Assembly: GCF_027475565.1 (NCBI RefSeq) | Contig: NC_069388.1 | Location: forward strand, 47,250,478-47,314,477 | DNA length: 64,000 nucleotides | Reading direction: 5' to 3' | Source: Acinonyx jubatus | Taxonomy: Eukaryota; Chordata; Mammalia; Carnivora; Felidae | Shown: positions 23,740-35,004 of the stretch, piece by piece | Numbering within the stretch: position 1 is the first letter of the stretch | Layout of the letters: every line of letters starts with the position of its first letter | Notes under the pieces: generated by a model | What the model saw: only the letters and a program-made list of their open reading frames with translations | Databases searched by the model: none | Told to the model about the DNA's origin: nothing | Program-made: the position numbers and the translations under genes

Positions 23740-24770
23740 TGCCTGCCGATCACCCCACCCCCTCGCCAACCCCGTCCCCTCGCCAACCCCGTCCAGTCGC
23801 ACGTGGAAGTCCTTTGTCCGCCGTCCGCCAGTCCCAGGACGCGCGCGGGACGCCTGTCCCTTCCCGGTGCCGGGCCGGCGTTGCAGACAGTCCCCTACTC
23901 CGCGTGGCTGACCCCACCCGGGACTGCGCGCAGCACAAGGGTAGTTGGCGCCGCGGGCTAGCGACCCGAGAAGAACCTGAACGTGACCACGCCCCCGCCC
24001 CACGCTCACGTGACCTTCTGGGGCTGGCCCAGCCCCGCCCCCGCCGCGCCGTGAACACACTCTGAGACGCCCTCGTGGTCTTCTACGCAGGCGCAGATTT
24101 TGGCTCGCGGCGGGTGACGCAATCCTGCGCGGACTGAGAGACTCAGGCCCTAAGCGTACGTCGAATCACGTAACTTTCCCTGAACGGCCTCCGCAGTCGG
24201 ACATGCGCGCGCAGCCCCTCCCCCAGCCGCGGGAGGGGGCGGGGCTGTCTGGGGTGGGGCGGGGCCTGCGGCGACCAATCGGCAGCGTCCGCGCTGGTGC
24301 CGCGCCCCGCCCAGCCGGCCGTCGGTCCCCCGGGGCCTGGTCCGGCCGACGCGCGGTGGCTGCGGCGGCAGCGGCGACGGCGCCGGCTGGGAGGTGAGTG
24401 TGCGGCCCGCAGGCCCTGCGGGCTCCTCGCCCCAGCTGCTGCCTCCCGACTTGTCCGCGTGCGGGGAGCGGGCCGGCCGCGCGTGCCCTCCGGGAGGAGC
24501 CGCGGGCCTCGGGAGCGCAGGAGCCAGGGACGGCCGGGAGTCGGAGGTCCAGGCCCGGTCACGCGGGCGCCTTGGACGCCCGCGGCCCAGCAACCACCGA
24601 GTCCATTTGCAGCGGGGGCGTGTGTCCCTCCCTCGGAAGTGTGCTGGTCGGAGGGGCGGAGGAGGCGGGGGCGTCCTCCGTTGGAGCGCGATGCCCACCC
24701 GGACGCGGCTGGGCGGGAGCGCCGCACCCTCCCCAGTGCGGAGGGGCCTCGGAGAGCCGCCAGCTAGAGC
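23740..24770 (+). promoter_or_regulatory. GZF1: CpG-island promoter of GZF1 with untranslated exon 1
   Basis: Dense CpG island with E-box CACGTG (24007-24012), several GC boxes (about 24235-24265) and a CCAAT box (24275-24279). The likely untranslated exon 1 ends at 24393, just before a strong donor 'gag|gtgagtg'. A second GT donor, 'ctg|gtgagtatg' at 25019, could end an alternative untranslated exon. A perfect 17-bp tandem duplication (cctcgccaaccccgtcc) occupies 23761-23794. Open frames up to 257 codons in both orientations reflect GC content. Transcription start not determined. Confidence 0.75.
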
Positions 24771-25839
24771 GCGATGCTCCAGACGGAGATGCGGCCGGGT
24801 GCCATCCAATTACAGTGGGAGATGCAGCTGTCACCCAGGCCGGAGGATTCCTGTCGCCATGATCACTGCCTTTCCTTCCTGTGCTGAGACAGGATGGGAA
24901 ATCTTGCTCAGAAATCACTTTGTTGATAGACTCAAAAATTACTATCAGGCCGCCTCTATGTTTACACGTCTGCCCGAGGTGCCGTTTGGCAGAGGTTTGG
25001 GAAAGTGGAGGGCTGCTGGTGAGTATGGGCATCATGCTGAGAAAGCCCTCTGCAGCCGTTTCTCTAAGGCTGGGGCTGGAATGCATGACAGTCCTTGGCC
25101 TATTGTTCCCCCCCTTTCCCCCCAACACCATAACCCTTTACCTAGGCTTATCGGTGTTTTCAGGTGAGTGCTCAGGCTTCCTGGATGTTCTTGTTACAGT
25201 TGAACTCTCAGAGGGCAGTCTTTTTTCATGTTTGTGGGGGGCTGGTGTTTGTAGGGAGCCAATTGTAGTGTCAGGTACTGGAAACAGTATCACTGGTGGG
25301 AATAGAGAAGTGAAAAGAGGTCAGGCTGGTTTTCCAGGGAAGATGAAGACAAGTTCTGCTCTAGACATGCTGAGTCTGAGATGACATCTAAGATCTGGCT
25401 GAAGGAGGACAGGTACTTTGGATGGGTGCTGGAGATTTAGGAACTAAAACATACTGGGAAGAGGAAGGGAGATTCAGGAGCATAAGCTTTCTATGAGAAG
25501 AAAGCACATAGTCAGAGAGTGTGAGAAGAGAGTAGTGCCAGTCAAGCAGAAGTGACCCATGATGGTGTGGGATGCCATGGAAGCCAAGGAGAGAAGACCT
25601 CTGGGTGGGGGTGAAATCTGCAGCATCCACAGCTGTGGAAAAACCTAGGGAGGAAAAGCAGCTCTTTGCATTTGGCATGGCTGAAGCGAGGGGCCTGCTG
25701 AGCAGTTTCAGTGCAAGTCAGTTCCACCAGGTCTAGCCTCAAACCTCAGTCTCAAGGTTTACCTTGTTCCTCTTCTGTGAAATGGGGATAACAGTAACAC
25801 CCAGGCCTAGGAAGCCAGTAGCAAGTACCTTACAAGTCT

Positions 25840-25990
25840 CAGGTGCGCTTGTAAGCACTTGACATGATTGTACTCACTGAAGCCTCGCATGGCCTGGCAA
25901 TCTTCTACAAAAGAGCAGACTGTATGTAGTTTAGAGAAATTAAGTTACTTGGTCACTAGCACAGCTCCTGAAAGTATTCTCATAAAGTGA
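25840..25990 (+). mobile_element. MIR-like fragment
   Basis: 'cttgtaagcacttgacatga', then 'agagaaattaagttacttgg' and 'tcactagcacagctcc' follow the order of MIR sequence elements. Degraded. Confidence 0.5.
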
Positions 25991-26420
25991 TAGGAATTCA
26001 AATTATGAGGTGTTTAGGGGTGCTGGAAATGGCCATGGATTGTGGACTGCTTTTCCATGAAGTTTTCCTCATGGAAAGTAGTTATTTAGTTGGTTGTTTT
26101 CAAAGGCAGACATGATTCTCTAAGATTTGTTCTCAGTGGCAGCCATGTGTTTTGTTTTAATTATTTGGTTTCCTAGTCAAAGAGCTAGACATTATTGTTG
26201 CAGTAAATTCTATTACAGTTTTGAGGTCTGGGTCTATAAGGAAGGTAGAAAATGTTCTAGGTATGCAAGTTCCTGCCAGAATATATTTCATTAGGCCTCA
26301 CTTTCGTCATTTATGGTTATCCCTGGGAGAAATCTTAGTAGTATTTCTTTCATTAAATATTATCTTATGAGGGTACATCAAAACTTCACTTTAGAAACCC
26401 GCTAAGAAGTGGTATGATTT

Positions 26421-26627
26421 GGGGTCACCTGGGTGGCTGAGTCGGTTAAGCGTCCAACTCTCGATTTCGGCTCAGGTCATGATCTCATGGTTCGTGAGTT
26501 TGAGCCCTGCATTGGGCTCTGCGCTGACAGTGTGGAGCCTGCTTGGAATTCCCTCTCTCTCCCTTTCTCTCTTTCCCTAGCCTGCTCATGCTCTCTCTCT
26601 CAAAAATAAATAAGCTTTTTAAAAAAT
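26421..26627 (+). mobile_element. felid CAN-SINE in GZF1 intron 1
   Basis: Complete head-to-tail SINE ('ggggtcacctgggtggctga' ... 'aaaaataaataagcttttt'). Duplicated flank gtggtatgattt / gtggtgtgattt. Ends about 150 bp before the acceptor of coding exon 2. Confidence 0.9.
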
Positions 26628-26798
26628 GTGGTGTGATTTATATCTTTATGTGAGGAAAGTTGGGTTTTGGTTGTTAATCAGCTCCTATCCTCTAGAGAAC
26701 TGAAATAATTCTAATTTTTAATCCTTTTGCTTTAGTGGTTGCTCATGCATGAATAATTCTTGCTTCTGTTTTCAGAGCTGTTTTTGGAAAGAAGAAAC

Positions 26799-28174
26799 AT
26801 GGAAAGTGGTGCAGTTCTGCTGGAATCCAAATCCTCACCATTCAACCTTCTGCATGAAATGCATCAGCTGCGCCTTCTTGGTCACCTGTGTGATGTGACT
26901 GTCAGTGTGGAGTACCAGGGTGTCCGCGAAGAGTTCATGGCTCATAAGGCTGTGCTGGCAGCCACCAGCAAGTTCTTTAAAGAAATGTTTCTTAACGAGA
27001 AGACTGTGGATGGTACGAGGACTAATGTCTACCTAAATGAAGTGCAAGTTGTTGACTTTGCTTCATTTCTTGAGTTTGTCTACACTGCGAAGGTACAGGT
27101 AGAGGAAGATCGGGTGCAGCGAATGCTGGAAATGGCCGAGAAACTGAAATGTCTGGACTTATCGGAAACTTGTTTTCAGTTGAAGAAGCAGATGTTAGAG
27201 TCGGTACTTCTGGAGTTGCAGAACTTCTCTGAGTCACAGGAGGCAGAAGGGAGTAGTGGCTCCCAAGCCACCATTGTCCCTGACCCCAGGGCAAGTCCCA
27301 CTGTGGACAGTCCTCTTGCTAACGGCCTCGGGGATTCCTCAGATCCCCCAGCAGAGACAATCAGCAATGGTGTGTTGCCAGATATGCCCCCCAGGAAGTC
27401 CAAGGAGAAACCAGACAAGAAAAAAGATGCAGTCAAGCCTCCCTACCCAAAAATCAGAAGGGCCAGTGGAAGGCTGGCTGGAAGAAAGGTGTTTGTGGAA
27501 ATCCCTAAAAAGAAATACACAAGAAGGCTCCGGGAGCAGCAGAGAAGTGCCGAGGACAACATGGGGGACTACTGCAGCCCCCAGGACCCTAACCCGGATG
27601 CCATGGGTGCAGAAATGGAGCCCGTCACAAAACATGAAGAATGTGGCACGGCAGTGGAGGCAGTGCAGGTGCTGCCAAAAGTGGGTGGCCGGGAGGATGC
27701 AGGCCGTCGGGAGGAGGACGAGGACGAGGATGAGGAGAGTGAGAAGAGGAAGAGCAACTTCAAATGCACTATCTGCGAGAAAGCCTTTCTTTATGAGAAG
27801 AGCTTCCTGAAGCACATCCGGCACCATCACGGAGTGGCCACTGAGGTGGTTCACCGCTGCGATACGTGCGGCCAGACCTTTGCCAACCGCTGCAACCTCA
27901 AGAGCCACCAGCGCCACGTGCACAGCAGCGAGCGCCACTTCCCATGCGAGCTATGCGGCAAGAAGTTCAAGAGGAAGAAGGACGTCAAGCGGCACGTGGT
28001 GCAGGTGCACGAGGGTGGCGGCGAGCGACACCAATGCCAGCAGTGCGGCAAGGGCCTGAGCTCTAAGACGGCGCTGCGGCTGCATGAGCGGACGCACACG
28101 GGCCACAAGCCGTATGGCTGCACCGAGTGCGAGGCCAAGTTCTCTCAGCCCTCGGCGCTGAAGACCCACATGAG
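26799..28174 (+). CDS. GZF1: GZF1 coding exon 2: BTB domain, linker, zinc fingers 1-5
   Basis: Exon begins at 26776 after 'ttttcag'; the coding part encodes residues 1-458 and two bases of 459. Donor 'gag|gtaggg' at 28175. The fifth finger is cut just before its last His: the exon ends in KTHMR(split) and the next begins IHTGEKP. Confidence 0.95.
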
Positions 28175-31100
28175 GTAGGGCCACGGCCACCAGCTGAAGC
28201 CGCTGCAAGGGTGCTTTTTACCTGGGATGCAGCCTCTTGATGTTCTGGAGACAGGTGTCGAGAGATCGAGGTGGTTCCAGGGTTTGACCAGTGTGGCCAC
28301 ATCTAGAACATTCTGTATCTTAATCTGTGCCCTCTAGAAGTTGGGGGGCTGCTTTCGGACCTCTGTGAATTCTCTTCCTGAGTAGAGGTGTCTTTTCATT
28401 CAGCCTTCCTACAGGTCCCAGGCTGATGGCTGTCCCCCTCACCCTGTGCCCAGTGCCAGCACAGAGGCCTGGACACCGAGCCCTGGCCCACCCAGGCCGA
28501 GGCCACTGGGAACACCAGGTCTACCAGTCTGGTTCTGCAGCCATGCAGGCCAGGCTATCCTGATCTCAGAGTAGCCCCTGGAACTTACAGTGCCACCATG
28601 CTTGAGGGGCAGTTGAGCTCATCACCTTCATTGCTCTTTTCCTGACTGTTTATTTAGAACTTGGGCCTGTGACCAGCTGGGTCCCATGGTCCCACTAATG
28701 ACCTCAGTGAAAGGCCATTTAGGGCTTTAAGACATTCCTCTGGTCTTAGGTGTTTGTTCTCTGGGCTTGGAAAGTGTGCTGTTGGTTAGCCCAACCTCCA
28801 GAATGAGGACAGTGTTTTCTGTTCATAATTTCCAAAGTGTAGGTGGGGTACACCAGTTTTTAAGTAGGTGTCCTTCCAGGCCTCACTGTTTATGCTTGAA
28901 GTCCAGACAAGCAGTTTCTCCTGTAGTACAGACCAGCCGTCAGGCCGGGGCCAGTCTTTGGGGTGGTCACATGGCATTCATTGTCTTTTTACTCTATGTG
29001 AGAAGTTTAAAAACTTGGCTTAGGAAGTGCTTAGGGAGTTGTGGTCGATGGCTACTACATACTAGTTGGGAAACTAAAATGCTGAGGTGTCCTCGGAAAC
29101 CAGGCTTCTTCAGCATTTTGAGAACTGTTCTTTCTGGACCGGTCATTTTTGATCATGTGGTGCTTTGTCAGCCGTGGTCCCCAAGGTGTCTGTGGTTGAT
29201 CACTCTCACGAGGAAGCTTTATACAAATGTGCCCAGCACCATTCAGTAGTTAAGAAAGCGTGCAGAGGTGCGTGTCTGCCAGCTATGCAGTGTAAACCAG
29301 AGGGCGGTGAGGGGCTGTTCCACGCCCCTCCCCCCGGGGAAGTGCGGCAGCCTGCTGGCCCCTGCTGGAAATGGATCTGGGGACAGAGGTCACGGGCCTG
29401 TGTCTTTCCACTTAGGCCATTCTCATTTGGTCTCTTGGAATAACCACCTTTGCAGGCTACAGTGCAAATTGTATTGCAAAGTCGGCTTTGAGATACATCC
29501 TAAGTTATCATCTGAATGTTGTACTTTCAGAATTCATACAGGGGAAAAACCTTTTGTCTGTGATGAATGTGGTGCAAGATTCACTCAGAACCACATGCTG
29601 ATTTATCATAAAAGGTGTCACACAGGTAAATACTCAATGCTGTTGTGATTGAATGTCTTTGTAGCTGTAGAAGAAACTGCCATTTAATTTAGAAGTTGGC
29701 ATCTCCCAAAGTGGTGCAGGCTAAGGCCATGATAATAGCTTTTCCATCTCATAAGTGAGCAAAAACGAGTAAATAAAATATGCCTCTGCCCCTGGTGCTG
29801 GCGTGCTTGAGGTAGCGGCCTGTGCACACTGGGAAGTGGAAGGTGGCAAGGGAGTCTTACATATGATGAGGTATGAAACAGTTCCTAGTGTTTTAGCCCA
29901 AAATTCCATTTCTAGGAATCTGTCCTGAAGAAATTGTTCAAAATATGGGAAAAAACTATATGCTGTCATCCACCTACTTGCTCTTTGTAATAACAGAGCA
30001 TTGGAAACAACCTGATTGTCCATCCACAAGGAAGTGGTCCAGTAAACTGGTAAATCCATCTCCTGCCGGCTCCTGATGGGGCGGCTCTCAGGGCTCTGAA
30101 CGTTACGAAAAACACCTGTGCCCGGATGTGGACTGGAAAACGCACAATTATGCATACAGCTAATCCCAACTACATTGAAAACCTGCACATAAGAGACTAG
30201 ATGAAAACAAATTTCTATGATGTATTAGGTAGTGGGATTATCTCATTTCTATCTTCTAAAATTTTTGTGATGTGATTTTATTATGTGATGCAGAAAATGT
30301 AAGTTGGCTTTATTCAAATTCAGCACAGTAATCCTGAGGTTCAGAACCTTGCTGTATACAATACAGAATCTAACTATTGTATGCTGCTGTTACCATACTA
30401 ACCCAGTTCTTTCTTACTTGCTTGCATTTTAAAATGTTTATCTCTAAACACTGCCATATGAGCCTCAAGTTCAAATGCAGGTGAAGCAGAGCCAAGGCAT
30501 TTAATGATGTGAATTACTGAGACTGTGAAATGAGAATCAGTGCCTCATGGAAGATTGGGGGTGGAGGTGAGGTCAGGCTACACTGAATCATTAAGTAAGC
30601 ACTGGTCATTTGATGAAAATAGTAATGTATTTGGGTTCTGTTAAAGGCAGTATTTTTATTTTGTTGTTTGTGAAATCAGGGGCACATCTAGTAATCAGAT
30701 GAGTTTGATTTGTGGGATTAAAAGACTCAAATTATACAACATGAGGTGGGAACATTTTTCTCCTGTTATGTACTCTAGTCCAGGTTGATGGGAGTTGCTG
30801 CCTGAGAGCAGCTGTGCATACGTAGCCATGTAAACTTCCTATCCTCCCAAGGGGGACTTTTGTCCTGATAAAGTGCCAGAGGAGTGCTGCTTTGCAAAAT
30901 CCAACAGTTCCCCCAAACAAGTTGTAAAATTTGTTTGGAATGACTGAATTTCCAAAATGTGGGCTGACTGAATGATCTAATTCTAGGCTAGCGGAATCCT
31001 TCTTGGGATTTCCAAGTGTATTTTACGTGAACTTTCAGCAGATAGCAGACATCTTACACAAATAGGTGTTTTATGACAGTTTTAACTAGAAGATGTAACG

Positions 31101-33193
31101 TGCTGCCCAGCACGGCACTTTCGAGTTCATAGGTGATCTAGAGTGTGGGCCAACTCTTAGAGTGTTCTGGTGCCTGTATCATTTCTAACTTTCTGTTTCA
31201 TCTTTTCATGTAGGTGAAAGACCTTTTATGTGTGAAACATGTGGCAAGAGTTTTGCTTCTAAGGAGTATTTAAAACATCACAATAGAATCCATACTGGAT
31301 CCAAACCCTTTAAATGTGAAGTTTGTTTCAGGACTTTTGCCCAACGGAATTCACTCTACCAGCATATTAAAGTCCATACAGGTATGGCTGGAATGTAGCC
31401 AGGGAAGGGAGTTCAGTGTGGCAAGAATAATATCCCAAAGGTTTTAGATTCACTAGAAAATTATTTGGAGTTGAGCATTATTTTGTGTGTTGTGATAGCA
31501 TTTTTAAATTTCTGAGTTTCTAGTTTCTGCCTCTGACAAACTGAAAAGGTATGAATGTTTGAATGTGGATGTGGATATGTAGACATTTGAACTTGGGGTA
31601 ATGATCTACATGTTAGTGTATACACACACGCACAAATTCAGTTTCAGTGGGACTTGGAATTTTATATTCCGTTACTGTGGAAAACAGGTGAATTTCTGTA
31701 GGTGTAATACCAGCTTTTGGCTTTGGCTCTCTTTGGGTGTAGGCCATAAACTCCTGTTATTCGAGGGATAGATTTGTACTTATCAGTCGACTCTCCGGTC
31801 GTTCCCAGCGTAGCCTTCCTCCTGATGCTTTCTTTTTTTCTTTTTCTTTTTTTTAAAGTTTATTTATTTTGAGATAGGGCGAGCAGGGGAGGGGCAGAGA
31901 GAGAGAAAGAATCCCATGCAGGCTCCATGCTGCCAGCGCAGACCCCAATGCAGGGCTTGATCCCAGGAACTGTGAGATCATGACCTAAGCCAATATCAGC
32001 TGGACGCTTAACTGACTGAACCACCCAGGCACCCCTCTGCTGATACTTTCTAGTGGGCATGATTCCAGAGTGTATCAGAATTCAGTACAGTAGGCTGGAG
32101 AGATGAACCAGTGGTTTTCTTCTCTTCTGTCTCAGGGGAACGTCCTTACTGCTGTGACCAGTGTGGTAAGCAGTTTACCCAGCTCAACGCTCTCCAGCGT
32201 CACCATCGCATCCACACAGGGGAGAAGCCGTTCATGTGTAACGCGTGCGGGCGGACGTTTACTGACAAGTCCACTCTGCGGCGGCACACCTCGGTAAGCA
32301 GTACTGTAGCTTCGGAATGACAAATCTCTGGGCCCCATGTACCCTTAACTCTAGACAGTCAGAAATGCTGGCCATCGTTCCATAAGGTGGTTATAGAAGA
32401 CGACAGGTCTCTCCTTTTCAGGTTTTCTCTTCAGGGTGTACATTCCCAGTGTGAATGAAGAACTGAGTTTCAGGACTCTAAAGGCACAATCTATGATAAG
32501 TACTTCCTAACAGTAACAGTGGTGGTAGAAAGATGTTTGGCCATTAGTGAAAGGGTATTTTGTTGTGGTAGAAGCAAAATTAAGTTGAAAAGAGACCATT
32601 GTTTTAAAAGATGTACTTGTTCTTGGGGCGCCTGGGTGGCTCAGTCAGTTAAGTGTCTGACTTCCACTCAAGTCATGATCTCACAGTTCGTGGTTTGAAC
32701 CCTCGTCAGGTTCTAGGCTGAATGCCTGGAAGCTGCTTCAGATTCTGTGCCTCTCTCAAAAATAAATAAACATTAAAAAAAATGTAAAAGATGTACTTGT
32801 TCAGAGACATGTTGTGATTTTTGTTTTGTGTTTGATTCGTAGATACATGATAAGAATACTCCATGGAAGTCTTTCCTTGTTATTGTAGATGGCTCACCCA
32901 AGAATGATGACACACACAAGACTGAACAGCCGGACGAAGAATACACACCATCCAAACTTTCAGATAAGTTGCTGTCTTTTGCAGAAAATGGCCATTTTCA
33001 CAACCTAGCCACAGTCCAAGCTAGTGTACCTGCCGTGCACGAGAACAGTTCTGCAGACACGGCTTGCAAGTCAGATGATTCTGTGGTGTCTCAGGACGCT
33101 CTGCTGGCCACCACCATCAGTGAGCTTAGTGAGCTGACTCCACAGACAGACCCGATGCCCACACAGCTTCACTCTCTGACCAACATGGAATGA
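26799..33193 (+). CDS. GZF1: GZF1, GDNF-inducible BTB/POZ C2H2 zinc-finger repressor (five coding exons)
   Basis: Joining 26799-28174, 29531-29625, 31214-31381, 32136-32293 and 32843-33193 gives 2148 nt, a 715-aa protein (human about 711). GZF1 is a nuclear transcriptional repressor induced by GDNF/RET signalling; loss causes a Larsen-like joint and eye disorder. Residues about 14-130 form a BTB/POZ domain (dimerisation, co-repressor contact), including 'LGHLCDVTVSV' and 'AHKAVLAATSKFFKEMF'. A basic, NLS-like linker and an acidic EEDEDEDEE stretch follow. Ten C2H2 fingers span residues 321-601, starting 'FKCTICEKAF'. The tail ends SLTNME. The start was chosen for Kozak context (gaaacATGG) and family fit; an in-frame ATG-less extension upstream reads into the intron. 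All junctions are GT-AG and keep frame. No damage seen. Confidence 0.96.
29531..29625 (+). CDS. GZF1: GZF1 exon 3: zinc finger 6
   Basis: 95 nt, acceptor 'gtactttcag', donor 'acag|gtaaat'. Encodes IHTGEKPFVCDECGARF and the rest of finger 6 to 'YHKRCHTG'. Reading on into the intron would add only KYSMLL before a stop. Confidence 0.95.
29880..30270 (+). mobile_element. old L1M 3'-region fragment in GZF1 intron 3
   Basis: 'ccatttctaggaatctgtcc', 'cattggaaacaacctgattg' and 'gtagtgggattat' follow the order of L1M 3'-end sequence. Strongly diverged. Confidence 0.55.
31214..31381 (+). CDS. GZF1: GZF1 exon 4: zinc fingers 7 and 8
   Basis: 168 nt, acceptor 'tcatgtag', donor 'acag|gtatgg'. Encodes finger 7 (FMCETCGKSF) and finger 8 (FKCEVCFRTF), ending HIKVHTG. 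It lies outside the frames long enough for simple ORF listing and was found by splice joining. Confidence 0.95.
31831..32036 (-). mobile_element. felid CAN-SINE, antisense in GZF1 intron 4
   Basis: Begins with a long pyrimidine tract ending 'ttttttttaaag' and ends in the reversed head 'tgaaccacccaggcacccc'. Flank 'ctgatgctttct' recurs downstream as 'ctgatactttct'. Ends 100 bp before exon 5. Confidence 0.9.
32136..32293 (+). CDS. GZF1: GZF1 exon 5: zinc fingers 9 and 10
   Basis: 158 nt, acceptor 'cttctgtctcag', donor 'tcg|gtaagc'. Encodes finger 9 (YCCDQCGKQF) and most of finger 10 (FMCNACGRTF ... RRHTS). The last His of finger 10 comes from exon 6. Confidence 0.95.
32623..32785 (+). mobile_element. 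felid CAN-SINE in GZF1 intron 5 with 17-bp target-site duplication
   Basis: Short copy (about 163 bp, reduced CT region). Perfect duplication aaaagatgtacttgttc at 32606-32622 and 32786-32802. The exon 6 acceptor follows 40 bp after the second repeat. Confidence 0.93.
32843..33193 (+). CDS. GZF1: GZF1 exon 6: end of finger 10 and C-terminal tail
   Basis: 351 nt of coding sequence, acceptor 'tgtttgattcgtag'. Begins IHDKNTPWKSFLVIVDG and ends HSLTNME. The tail is Ser/Thr- and acid-rich with no domain I recognise. Confidence 0.95.
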   Translation: MHDKNTPWKSFLVIVDGSPKNDDTHKTEQPDEEYTPSKLSDKLLSFAENGHFHNLATVQASVPAVHENSSADTACKSDDSVVSQDALLATTISELSELTPQTDPMPTQLHSLTNME

Positions 33194-35000
33194 AAGCTTG
33201 GAGTCACCTGCCAAGCAGATCCTACGCTGCGTCTCTGTGTGAGTGATCACTGTACACAAGTTAGCATCGGGGGCCAAGACCAAGAACTGTGTGGGCAAAA
33301 TGGGCAAGAATAGCTTCTGCACATTTTCCTGAATCTCTGCTAACTTGCACGTCTTTATCAAAGCATTTTTAGAGCTTTCCCTTAAAAATCCCAGTCTGCA
33401 TGACCTCAGCTACACTTGATCAAGAAACAAGGCAGTTAACATGACCTCACTTAATCCTGGTGCAGGTTGTATGCATAACCGTTCTATTGCTTGTCTTGAT
33501 GTGTATGAAGTTTGGACAACTACATAACTATAGATCCAGAGCCCTGGCCCAGCTCTTAAAGTTAGTGTTCGTGGTCTCCCTGGTCTCTCAGCCTGCCTTA
33601 CACTTCAGTATGGGTTTATTACTCTGATACCTTTAGGCTATTAGCTGAAATAAAACTGGGACCATGTTTTCAACTCTTTCCTATTAAACTGAAGCAAGTC
33701 TGATTTGCTCTGGGGACCCTTGAATGGGACTGAAGAAATGGACAGTTGCATCCATTCCCTTCCACCTCTTGTTTGTAGGCACTGAAGAAGAAATGACAAA
33801 TTGAACGCTTGCAGAATGGCTTAGTATACTCTCTACTTACAGCACATATGCAGCTAGGAAATCGGTCCTGGAATAACTGCTAAAATGAAATGTGGCTGGT
33901 GGGTTTCATTCCTAAAATCTGATTAGGTAAAAGCTGTCCTACCAAAGATTCTAGCAGCAAATGGTATAGTTGTTTTACAGAGGCGTAAAAGATTAAGCAA
34001 GAGGAGTTAGAACACTTGAAACATCATGTAGTCCTTTTATTCACAAGTAGCAATGAGGTGGTCTGGCACATCTTAGAACACAGAGTGTTAGTATTTTTGG
34101 CTAGGTATTCTTGACTGACTCCGTGATGTTCAGAAACCCAGAATTTCTCATTCATGTATCAAGAGCTTGACACAGACAAGTAATTCCCAGAGTTTCCTTG
34201 GGAGCACGTGAGCATGTAGCAGAAGGGACCAAAGGTTTGGAACTTGTCTTTGATTATGCCTTAAGAGTGGATTGTGAAGAACCAGTAACTTTGTCTTATG
34301 TGCTTCTGAGGCTGACTCGTGCTGGCCTTGTGCTCAAAATGAATTTGCAATGAAGATAACTCTGCTGTATTTGCTAAGCCTGACCTTGGTTCCAGTGGCT
34401 TGGGTATGTTGCCACACGCTAAGTGCTTTGATTCATGTGTAACCCTAAACATGCTAATTTAAAAAGAGAACCCTGAAGAATTCTTTTATTAGTTGCTATT
34501 TTTCCTACATTTTAATTTATTAAACTTGCTGTGAAAACATACACACTTTCTAAGAGAAAGGCAGTTTATCCTGAGTTCCAGAATGAAGTCACACCTGCAC
34601 TATGCCAGAGACTAATGCAGGAAGACATTCTCCCTAAATGCTTACTTTGTTCTAACTTGTGACATGTTAAACACGAAAGCCACTCTGAGATGTTTTAGGT
34701 GCTGATAAAATGTTTCACACTTGCTCTTGAAAATCACAGTACTGAATTTTCAATGATAACATATCGTGGTTGTGTTTATAGAATAAAAGTGATGTCACAC
34801 AACCAATTTTGTTCTCGGTAAGAGAATGAGCCTGCCCAGCTGATGTACTGTTTCATGGGATAAAGTCATCTTAATGAGAAGGAATTTAAATAATAGATTA
34901 TTTTGTTACCTACTGGAAGAAATTTTGTCTTGAATTTGTTTCTTTAGAAATTCTACAAAAAGTCATTTACTGTGTTAATAAATGTTTGCTTTGTAAAAAG
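33194..35000 (+). other. GZF1: GZF1 3'UTR
   Basis: Non-coding sequence from the stop codon to the most distal likely poly(A) site. Candidate AATAAA signals at 33649-33654, 34782-34787 and 34977-34982 suggest short and long forms. No repeats of note. Confidence 0.75.
34977..34982 (+). terminator. GZF1: GZF1 distal polyadenylation signal AATAAA
   Basis: AATAAA followed by a GT/T-rich stretch 'tgtttgctttgtaaaaag'. It is the last good signal before sequence that looks intergenic. Earlier signals are at 33649 and 34782. Confidence 0.6.
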
Positions 35001-35004
35001 TTTT

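Larger units (their letters stand above)
24394..26775 (+). other. GZF1: GZF1 intron 1
   Basis: From donor 'gtgagtg' to acceptor 'cttctgttttcag' ending at 26775. Holds the rest of the CpG island, MIR-like pieces at about 25760-25990, and one felid SINE 150 bp before the acceptor. Confidence 0.7.

Noticed and set aside
23476..24809. Minus-strand frames of 194-219 codons over the GZF1 promoter
   Set aside because: Arg/Pro/Gly-rich translations from CpG sequence, no splice or family support.
24394..25167. 257-codon open frame starting at the GZF1 exon 1 donor
   Set aside because: It begins in intron 1 of a CpG island, overlaps long frames in other phases and strands, and shows no domain. GC content explains its length.
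27339..27938. 199-codon minus-strand frame opposite GZF1 exon 2
   Set aside because: Antisense shadow of a well-supported coding exon.
29268..29648. 126-codon frame containing a zinc finger
   Set aside because: Only its end (29531-29625) is real, as GZF1 exon 3; the rest is intron read-through.
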